From Thalassia testudinum (lineage: Eukaryota; Streptophyta; Magnoliopsida; Alismatales; Hydrocharitaceae): 64,000 nt of DNA. The translations under genes were made by a program, and so were the position numbers. Below are positions 55,354 through 64,000 of this stretch, piece by piece; the stretch's first letter is position 1; each line of letters starts with the position of its first letter. The notes beneath the pieces were generated by a model. The model was not told where the DNA came from, did not search any database, and saw nothing but the letters and a program-made list of their open reading frames with translations. The DNA lies in the NCBI GenBank assembly GCA_037157565.1, contig JAZHRO010000073.1, positions 93,288,001 to 93,352,000 of the forward strand. The letters are read 5' to 3'.

Positions 55354-56931
55354 TGTGATATTTTCATATTTATTTATGTTAATTAATGTCCAATTAATGT
55401 TAGTATAAGGGTAATTTGGGTTAGATTGGATTTAGTCAGGTTAGATTAGTCATTTTAGATCATTATGTAAATAATGCATATTTATGGGCTTTTACGCAAT
55501 TTTTCCTACAATTATATCTTATACCTTGATGTATTTATTTTTATATGTACAGATACAAAATTTCATATTGATTGAAACAATACTAATTGAATTTTCTGAA
55601 TTGAGTTTAATTGAAAAAGGATTGACCTAATAAGTAAACCTATTTGAAAACCCAAATAGACCTTAACCTCAACCTATCTAGAAACCAATTTACTACACCT
55701 AATCCTAACTAACTTTAATGTGACTAGACTAAATATATTAATTTTCTACTTATAGCTATATATTAATCCCCACACCCGAAAATCCCAAATACAAATTCGA
55801 CGTCCATGTTAATCCCGCCCCAAATGATTCCTTCCACCGTAATCCTACTCCACGTCCACCCAACATTTTCCCTCATTTATCCTTAACAAATTCCTCTTTG
55901 TATGCGCCACCGGACAAACCCCCGCGTAAATCCCATGCCCTCACGTCACCAAGTCCCACTAAATCCCCTCTATATCCACCGAAACCTTATCCCCATGCAA
56001 ACTCCACGTACCAACAAAACACACCTTCTCTACCAAACACCACCGACTTTCCCATGCAATATCCAAAAAATAAAAAATAAGAAAAGGGAGAGAAAACCTA
56101 CGTAGCCTATTCCCTCCTCTCATCCTCTTATTTCCACCGAACAAACCCCAACGTCAACACCAATTAAACACCACCGACTTTACCATTTAATCATTTTATA
56201 TCCTATCATTAAAACTAGGCCATCCATCATTCTTTCAATCTAATCTAAGTCCTTAATTTATTCCTAACAAAAACCTAACATATCATGTCTCCTTATCCTT
56301 AATCCCAGCCTTTGATCCCTAACCTAATTAATTCTAACTTTACAAATTGATCCTAGGCACCTTAGATTAACCAATAGGAAGCCTCCTAGAGTACCGCCTC
56401 ATTAGGAACCATCTCTTACTTAAAATTTCCTACATTAACATAGTCTCTATTATTAGTGTTAGTCCACACTATCTTTGGTGATTCTGACGGGTGTGCCTTT
56501 GCATCCGCATCTACGTCGATGCTACAGACCTCGCCTTCGAAGCCCATAATTTCTGTATTTCTCTAATATAGTTCTAGTTGTATTAATCTAGTTCTAGTTA
56601 TAATTTTTCAAGCATTCCTCTAGTTGTGTTAAACTCTTATCTTATTCAATAAAAGTTTTCGGTATTCATTTTTCAACTTGTCCTCAAGTTGTATGCTTTC
56701 TAGTAGTAGTATATTATAGTTCTAGTAGTTGCGGGTCATTAGATTTAGTATTAGTCCTAATAATCATCCTATTTGATATTTGGTTCTAGTTCTAATTAGG
56801 AAAGTGATTTTGATCTATTTGTCTTCCTGCGAACGACTCGGACTCCTATACTTTTATTTGCAAATCTTTATAAGTTCTATTTCACTTACAAATTCAAGAG
56901 TTTCTAGCAAGATTATACTATGATGAACACA
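55354..56931 (+). repeat. LTR ending the recombinant element (1578 bp)
   Basis: It starts TGTGATATTTTC immediately after a polypurine tract and ends GATGAACACA. CTTCCTGCGAACGACTCGG (56824-56842) corresponds to the U5 module of the C-type LTRs, and a TATA-like CTCTATATCC lies near 55967. Most of the sequence does not match the LTR at 38522-40902 by eye, although the two bound the same internal region. Sequence right of 56931 is element G. Confidence 0.65.
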
Positions 56932-57772
56932 TTTTTTTTTGCGTACCTATTTCGCATGCAGAACACTCTTCCTTAGGAGTAATCAAATCCAAATCATCTG
57001 AGATCGGGTCCTTAAGAAGTGAATCAATTGCATTCAATTCCTCAATCACACCACAATTAATTTCTTTATGGGTTTTAAAAATGTCAATCTTCATTTCTTT
57101 TTCCCCAAATTTAATTTCCATCTAGCCCTCCTTATAATTAATTCACCCTTACTGTTGCTAAGAATGGTCTCCCTAAGATTATAGGTGTCTCTTTCAGTTT
57201 CTCTCTTGTATCCATGTCTAAAATGATAAAATCAACAGGAAAATAGAAATCCCGAACTCTTACAACTACATCCTCCAAAATTCCATGAGGTAACTTAATA
57301 GATCAATTTGCTAACTGCAAGGTCACTTCCGTGGGCTTAAGTTCAAGATCCTCAAAATATTTTAGGAGGGATGTAGGAATAAGGTTAATTGATGCACCTA
57401 AATCTAAAAGAACTCAATTAAATTCTAAATCTTCGATCTTGCAGGAGATTAGAGGGGTGCCAAGGTCTTTTAACTTCTATGGAAGCTTGCTCAAAATAAT
57501 GGAGCTAACCTGCTCTGATAGCATAATAGGACTTTCGTTAAATTTCCTCTGCTTCCACTTAGGTGTACATAAATTCTTCAAAAATCTCGCGTAAGTCGGT
57601 ACATGACAAATCTCATCCATCAAGGGGATTCTGATCTGGACTTACTCAAAGAGCTTGACCAAGTCCTTGTCAATCTGAGGTGGTTTCCTACCGTTATTTC
57701 CCTTGGTTAAGGCCTCAGGAAATGGTGTGGTCCTAGTCTCATCTAGGATGGGTTCTATTAATCCTTGGTTAT
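56932..57772 (-). pseudogene. Element G protease and linker (Athila type)
   Basis: Minus-strand frames with a few stops. The active site LLDLGASINLIPTSLL is near 57370-57415, with [27 protein letters not shown] and [12 protein letters not shown] after it, then [12 protein letters not shown] near 57160-57190. MEIKFGEKEMKIDIFKTHKE (57062-57121) is the protease tail. Upstream the linker reads PFPEALTKGN (near 57700-57730), matching the element C linker. The gene is cut at 56932 by the LTR to its left. The 5' part of G continues beyond the solo LTR at 60657. Confidence 0.78.
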
Positions 57773-60656
57773 TGTTACAACCCGGTTCCTAGATCCCTAT
57801 AGGGCCTGAGACCAGTTCGCCTCGATTAATCTCAAGACCTAGTCGTCTAATGAGAAATAACCAAAAGAAGGAAATAATCCACATTCACACATGTAATATA
57901 ACTAAGCATAAGGAAAAACGAGACGTAAAGGAACAACGAGCTAGAAGTCTCAACAAGGTAAACATACCATCACAACAACAACAGGGGAAAAGAAGATAGA
58001 AAGTAGCAAGAACAGTAAAATAGATGTCTTGTACTCACTACAACAGCAGAAAACTAAAGAGTTGGAAAGAAATGACTACGGCTAGGCTTGGCTGGGCCCA
58101 GTACCCTCTACAGCCGAAAACTCGGGTTGCTCAACTCCTGATCCTGAATAGGGTTACGAAAAGACAGAGTCAGCGAATGGTGAGTAGAGTAGTGTTTGTA
58201 TTATTTATATGCAACTAAAGTAAAACAAGCAACTAGATTTAATTCTCATTTGCATTCATCCCAACTAGGTATTACTGGTTCATTTATTTCACAACAGATC
58301 CATGTGTTCCTTGATCTTGTCTGTTCCTCATGGGAACGATCTTGATTATAGTCTTTCCCATGGTGTAGAAGGTGCACGTGGTGCTCTCCTGGCTGGGAGA
58401 GTCCCTCGCGGTAGTCCTACACCCAGTCAACCACCCTGAGGTCACTATCACAACGTAGCGGTGACTACGACACACGTGATAAGCGCACGGGTAGCTACCC
58501 CGCACTGGCACGCGGTCAGTCGTTTCCACTAGCGGGTATGCCTAAAGTACAGAACGGAACAGCACAAGGCCTTGCCCTCTTAGAACAGGGGTCTCGCCCC
58601 TCAGAACCAAATATATGTCTCGTCCCTCCACAATCTGTGTACCCTCGTCCGATTATCCCGGTTTGCCCTGTGGGCCTAACAAGAGTTGGTGTAGGGTGGC
58701 TAGTCCTAACCCTGGACCCCATGGGGCGGCTAGCTCCCTCCCTACACTAAGTAGCTCACTTCGGCACCATGTACATGAGGCCAAGCAAGAGTCATCGTAG
58801 AGTGGCCAAACCCACCCGGGTCTCAACCCAAAAGGGCGACAAGCTCCCCTCTACTCTAATTAGCCCACCTCGGTACCACGTACGCAAGGCCAAGCAGGAG
58901 TTATCGTAGAGTGGCCAAACCCACCCTGGGTCTCAACCTAAAGGGTGGCAAGCTCCCCTCTACTTTAAAAGGGACAGTGGCTTTGCTTGGTACCGTGTAC
59001 ACAAGGGCCAGCTCACTTCTCGTCTACAGGAGTTCTTCTACTAATTTCCTATAGGGTTCATGCTGATATTCATCTCATTTATCAATATCCAGATCTCATT
59101 ATTCGATTCCCCATTTTTTCATTATAAAACAGGTAGATCATGTTTCCATGTCTGACGAAGCAACTCATAAATCAACTAATACACATTTCTAGCAATTTAG
59201 TTAAACATGCATCTCAAGTAAACAGTATAGCTCAAAACAGGCTCATGTCTTTTTACCCTAGGGTTCGTTCCATATCCTAGAGTTCAATCCAATCATTCTA
59301 AGCAACCATATTTTTTTATTTAGAGCTTAGCAATTGAATAAACCACTCTATCGGGTATAACGGGAGGAATGGGGGCCTGCACCACAGATTGTGTCATTTC
59401 TGCGGGCCCCGAATACGCCACCGGCTAGCAACCTATGCCAGTGACTAAGTCACATCAGATGAGCTCAAACAATAGGTACTCAACACGAACACGTAGAGAA
59501 ACTCGAGTGGAAAACAATGGTACTTCGTTTGCGAAAATCCGATTCCGTTTGGGCCTTAATTGGGCCAAAAACATGGTTACTGTCCAAAATTAGACATATG
59601 GGACTATTCCCAGACATCTTAAAAGATGTCAGATCTTAACTCTCACTTCCTGCGGTTGCCTCATACATTTGGAGTCCTCTGCAACCGTCTGAGGGAAGTC
59701 CCAGATGTCGGACCTTCCTTCCAATTGTTTGGAAGTGCCGTCGGACGTCTGTTGATGTGGTCAAACATCCAAAAGTGCCTGGAAAGGCACACTGTGCGCC
59801 TTTCCAACACCCTACAGCTGCGTACAAAGACGCAGACCCATTTTTAGCCAAAAAGGTCATGTGCTACGGTCTGCATGGCAGAAAGTCGTGCAGGAAATAC
59901 GTACCTTCATGTGAAAAAGTGTTTTCAGACGTCTGGCTTCGGCTCCGAACATCCTGATGCTTCTCCAAACGTTTGGTCGATGTCCCAAACGTCTGACACT
60001 GGAAAACTAGTATTCAGTATCTGCTTGCACAGCCCGTCCTCCTCGTGCCTTCACCTGCAGGTGCCGCAACAGCATCTCCCACGACTGCAAGAAGCCGAGA
60101 ACTTCTACCCATGAGCCTCTCCTCCTCGCATGCATCCTCGGATCCTTCCACGAGCTCTCGACCGCGCACTCACGAGCAGCCTCCTGAGCGCCATCGAGTT
60201 AGCGCCTCTGCTCTTGCAGCAAGATACTCCTCGCGGACGAGCTCTCGCGAGGCCTCTCCCTCTTTCTCATGCTCGCTCGCTCCCTCTCACTCTCCCTCAC
60301 ACACTTGTTTACTCTCTCCCTCCCTCTCTCCTTCGCGCACTAGCCCGCGACAGGGGGAAAAAGGCAACATCGACGAAGGTGGTCGCCGGCAGGGGAAGGA
60401 GAGGGAGGGGGTGGTGGTTGGTGGTGACAGGGAGAAGAAAGGAGGTGTGGGGGGGTTTAAAAAGGAGAGGATTAGGGTTTCGAATGATGGGGTTGCGAGG
60501 AGAGAGAACTGTTCGTGGGACACGTGTGCATTGAGGAAAAGTAGGTTTCGATTTTTCCCACTTTCGGACATCCGGACCTATGTCCAGACATCTGGACAGA
60601 CGTCTAACCGGCACTCCAGACGTCTTATCTGATTAAAAGGGCAACGGGTCATTTCA
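57773..60656 (-). repeat. Solo chromovirus-type LTR in element G (2884 bp)
   Basis: A perfect target duplication, GTTAT, lies at 57768-57772 and 60657-60661. On the minus strand it starts TGAAATGACCCG (60656) and ends CCGGGTTGTAACA (57773), the same end as the B LTRs. AGACGTCT motifs lie at 60560-60630 and 59585-60000, a TTTTTAAACC TATA-like element near 60455 and a candidate intron at 59904-59818. GTACC-containing modules are repeated, and two copies with period 109 start at 58792 and 58901. It interrupts G between gag and protease. Confidence 0.9.
58792..58980 (-). repeat. Two-copy tandem repeat, period 109, in the 57773-60656 LTR
   Basis: Copies start at 58792 and 58901 (plus coordinates), both reading ATCGTAGAGTGGCCAAACCC, then GGGTCTCAACC and GCAAGCTCCCCTCTACT. 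They are a recent duplication of the GTACC module found in all B-type LTRs. Confidence 0.8.
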
Positions 60657-61409
60657 GTTATCCTTGATAATCACCCTAGATTGAGATGTACTAGGATTAG
60701 GTTTAGTGTATCTGTTAGAATCAGGATCCTTAGTACATTTACTGTTGCGGGTTGTTACAGAATGTAGTCCTGCAGGGTTTGGAGGAGTGGGTAGGTTTGG
60801 TGGCTGCTGCTGCTGCAGCTGAGACGTATCAAGTACAGAAGTTGATGCTTCCGGCATATCTTGATATGAAGGTGCAGATGGGTCTAGTTGCACATAGTGG
60901 GTTTGACCCGATTTTGGGTTCGCAATGTACCTCTGATTCGGTACGTTGGTAGGGTTTGGCAGTGGTTGTGAGGGCAATGCACCTGGCTGGCGAGTCCCAG
61001 CCATTTGCGCAATTTGATTACGTATATCTGCCATATCTGCGGTATGCTGCCTCTGCATAGCAGCATTGGTTTTCTGCATATCAGCTAATGTCTAAAGAAT
61101 CATACTCATCTGGTCCCCTTTACTAGGGCCAAATTGAAAATTTGGATTGGGCCTAGGTTGAGCTGGTTGATATGAGTGTAGATTTTGTGGTCTAGGATTT
61201 TGAGGATTGAGTTCCCCGACCAGAAAAACTTGGGATAATTATGCCATCCAGGATTATAGGAATTGGAATAAGGGTTGTTCTGGATGGTGTGGAGTTCCTC
61301 ACAGGGTTGAGCAACTCTAGAGAAATCAGAATGTTGGGCTTTAGAGGACCCCCAACTAGAATAAGTGGGTTTGAAATTTCCTCCAAAACCCAAGTTAGAA
61401 GAGGATGGA
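60657..61409 (-). pseudogene. Element G gag, C-terminal part
   Basis: Two minus-strand open pieces. The first (61106-61393) reads NFKPTYSSWGSSKAQHSDFS, CEELHTIQNNPYSNSYNPGW and HNYPKFFW, parallel to element C's gag. The second (60654-61079) starts MQKTNAAMQRQHTADMADIR, then is Pro/Gln/Ser-rich (LPSQPLPNPTNVPNQRYIAN) and ends near ITDN-like residues at the solo LTR. Upstream gag is cut at 61410. The frame continues, after the LTR, into the 57772 linker. Confidence 0.78.
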
Positions 61410-62689
61410 TGTAGGATCTATAGGGCACAAGCACACTAGAAGGGGGGATGAATAATGTGGAATATAAATAAAAATTGCAAGAATAAGCTGTTTGTCGCGC
61501 TAAATCGGGTTTTAAAAAGTGTTAGTTGTAGTACAGTAGAAATAGTGTTCAAAACAGATATAATTTTATTACTCGAAAAGATTTCCAAGGTCGAACACAG
61601 TGAGTAAATTGGTATTTAGAAATCAAGATCATAATTTAAACTGAAAGAAATTGCAATAGTAGCAGTGTCAGAGTACAAAAATATGGGAGTAAAATGGTGA
61701 TGCAGATCACTAAGTACTGCTACAATATCACTAAATAAGTCAATGTATAAATATGCAATGGAAACTAGAATTTGTCGTCTAATTCCTTAATTAAACGACT
61801 TAAAGTGTCTGATTTCTTCTTCTCTTTCTCTGCCTTTCTCTTTTTGCTTTGGCTTCCTTCTTGAAGTCCTTCTCTTTCTCTTCTTCTTTTCTTCTTTTTG
61901 CCTTAGCTTCTTCTACTTCTCTTCAGGCCTTCACTTCTTCTTCTTCTTCCTTCTACGGTCCTTCTCTTCCTCTTTAGTTTTCTCTATCTTCTACCTTTGC
62001 TTTTCCTTTGCTTTTCTTCTACCTTGACCCTTCTCTTCTCCTTCTTTCTTCTACCTTAAGTCCTGCAATCCTCCTCTTCTTCTCCTGGCCTCCTCTTCCT
62101 CTTCAAACTGTGGCTAAGTGTTGGCTGGAGAACCTTGTAGCAAAACCCTACCCCGGCCCGCATGACTCTCCTCTCTCTCTTAGGATCTGCTCTCCCAGAG
62201 CCACACAGGTAGTCAGGTAATCAGGTTGGGTGCGTACTGAAAGGGATGCGGTGTAGACCCAGATAGGTTGTGTTAAGTCGGTGATTTTATCGTTGAAATG
62301 TGTATAGTGGTTAACCTAAATCGAGCCTAACCATCTCTTTACAAAATTTTTTTACCTGGCCTACTTGATTTTATCTTGGTCACTTTTAGGCCCAAGGTCG
62401 AACTCAGGAAAGTGGGATTAGAAGTGAATGAGTTTCTACGCCTTTCCTACAATGAATCTCTTCTGTTCGCTTTATTATATTTTTGGTGTTTTTCTATTTA
62501 AGATTTTTTTCTGATAATTCTTGTCCTTGAGGCACACCCTCAAAATCAGGTTCTTGGCTTTGAGCCAAATTATGGTTCCAAAATTGGTCTTGCTATTCGC
62601 AAGACTGAGTACCTGCAAGTCAAGGATTATCTTTTCTCTTTTATATATTTTTTATCTTTTTACTGGCAGGAAAGAGAAACAACAATAAA
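61410..62689 (-). repeat. Unresolved LTR-like sequence inserted in element G
   Basis: At 61410 the gag of G is broken by TGTAGGATCTATAGGGCAC. From about 61489 the minus strand resembles C-type LTRs: GTGTTCGACCTTGG (61591-61604), a purine-rich tract (61805-62110) and GATTACCTGACTACC with GGCTCTGGGAGAGCAG (62189-62228), matching 8085-8125 in the solo LTR. A second GAGTTCGACCTTGGGCC lies at 62392-62408 (minus), suggesting another LTR end. Borders and target duplications could not be fixed. Confidence 0.45.
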
Positions 62690-62957
62690 GTAAATATAAT
62701 ATATATATGTATATATTATATATGTATAAAGGGGTGGGGGTGGAGGTGGAGATGGTGTGTAGCACGGTGTCGAGTCGGTTGTTGTCTAGGAAGACGCAAC
62801 CAACAGGACGAAGTGCTGCGTGGAATATAAGGTGGATGGGTGGAAGATGACTGTGAACATGCTTTCTGTATGCGTGTATCAGGGAATATCAGCGACTGGT
62901 GCAGATATTCCCACGATACCACGTATGGTAAGTGATATGAAAATATATATGTATATG

Positions 62958-63040
<83 letters not shown>

Positions 63041-63530
63041 TTATAACTATATAGGTATATGTGTACTTATATGTATATGTGTATATATATATAGATATGT
63101 ATATATATATATATGTATGTATGTATGTATATATAACTATATAGATGTATATATATATATGTATATATATATATATAGTAATATATGTATATAGATATAT
63201 GTAGATAGATATGTATATATATATATGTATATATAGTTATAGAGATATATATGTATATATGTATATTTGTGTATATATATATACATATATGTATGTATGT
63301 ATGTATACTAATACTTAGTTATATAAGTACTACTATATGTATAGATATAAGTATATATATATATAAATATATGTATATATATCAATATATATATGTATAT
63401 GTATATATATATAAGTATATAATAATGTATAAGGGAGAGTGTGTGTGTGTGGGAGTGTGTGTGTGTATGTGTATCTGCAGAGAGAGAGGGAGAGAGTGCT
63501 GTGAGAGAGAGAGAGAGAGAGGAAGAGCGG
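62690..63530. repeat. AT, GT and GA microsatellite cluster
   Basis: TATATAT-rich sequence lies at 62697-62728. (AT)n is nearly perfect from 62959 to 63038, then imperfect ATGT/ATAT to about 63430. (GT)n lies at 63438-63470 and (GA)n at 63479-63524. Open frames through it encode only Tyr/Ile/Met or Arg/Glu repeats and are not genes. The 62729-62940 stretch between arrays shows nothing recognisable. Confidence 0.93.
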
Positions 63531-64000
63531 GAGACTGCTGGAGTGAAGGCGCGGGCGTTAAGACGTTTGCACGCAGCGGCCTTCGTCTAGTGCCACACGC
63601 ACGTGCAGGCGCGTAGGTGCGCGGAGAGGCGTGTGCTGGAGGGAGTGAGCGCGAGGGAGAAGGACCGCAGCTTACAACGCTGCACGGAGATTCTGGAGCA
63701 GGCGCTGGAAGCGGGTGAACACATGGGTGGGTGCGGGCGCTGGCAAAGGCGGGCGCACGCAGACGCGCGGGCAGGTGCTAGAGCAGGCTCGGGGCGGGAC
63801 GCGGGCGCAGGCTAGCAGCAGTTGCGGCACGTCGGGTGAGCTTGGCCGGCCGCTGCAGGGGTGTGCGGTGGCCGGTTGAGCTTCAAAGCTTGAAGCTTTG
63901 TGGCAATGGTGGAATTGGCTTGAACGATGAATTCAGAGAAGAGAAGACCACCATGCCCACTGGCTCTTTGATGAGCTAGGCGGTGGTGTTTTCACGGTGG
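63531..64000. other. GC-rich block at window end, possibly an A/D-type LTR
   Basis: Rich in GCAGGCG and GCGCGGG words like the centres of the A and D LTRs (19700-20100, 43650-44200). No border, promoter or coding motif was found before the window ends. Confidence 0.35.

Noticed and set aside
62820..63616. Tyr/Ile-rich open frames of about 120 codons
   Set aside because: They simply translate the AT and GT microsatellites.

Overview
This is plant nuclear DNA, almost certainly from a flowering plant with a large, repeat-filled genome. No host gene, tRNA or rRNA was recognised. Nearly all of the window is nested Ty3/Gypsy LTR retrotransposons: plant-specific Athila-type elements (FMDD reverse transcriptase, tRNA-Asp-type primer sites, GGCATGGGGG polypurine tracts) and a Tekay/Del-like chromovirus (initiator-Met primer site, C-terminal chromodomain). 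Every coding region is broken by stops, frameshifts or deletions. Lineage names come from motifs read by eye.

Layout, left to right. Positions 1-20862 are element A (Athila type, minus strand; its second LTR lies left of the window). Chromovirus B (3608-15499, plus strand, 5-bp target duplication GGAAG) cuts A between protease and reverse transcriptase. B's gag is itself split by a solo Athila-type LTR (6611-8774, duplication GAACC). A sits inside the 5' LTR of element C; the last 384 bp of that LTR resume at 20863. C (plus strand) keeps gag, protease and the end of integrase. Its reverse transcriptase has been replaced by LTR debris (24816-29977), and a large solo LTR with another LTR nested in it occupies 31561-37671. 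C ends with an LTR at 38522-40902.

That LTR is followed by a second primer site and a gene-poor internal region (40903-42871 and 54769-55353) ending at an LTR of different sequence (55354-56931), which suggests a recombinant element. Inside it lies element D (42872-54768, minus strand, duplication GCCAC), complete with both LTRs. D has no reverse transcriptase or integrase, only one degraded open frame of unknown function, and a solo LTR of the B family (45181-47912, duplication CACTG).

After 56932 come protease and gag pieces of another Athila-type element, G (minus strand), split by a solo chromovirus-type LTR (57773-60656, duplication GTTAT). From 61410 to 64000 are unresolved LTR-like sequence, long AT, GT and GA microsatellites and a GC-rich block.

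The most unusual signals are a palindromic motif built on AGACGTCT that recurs in several unrelated LTR families; a short, position-conserved intron-like segment in the transcribed part of the chromovirus LTRs; and element D, a candidate non-autonomous family with its own uncharacterised protein.
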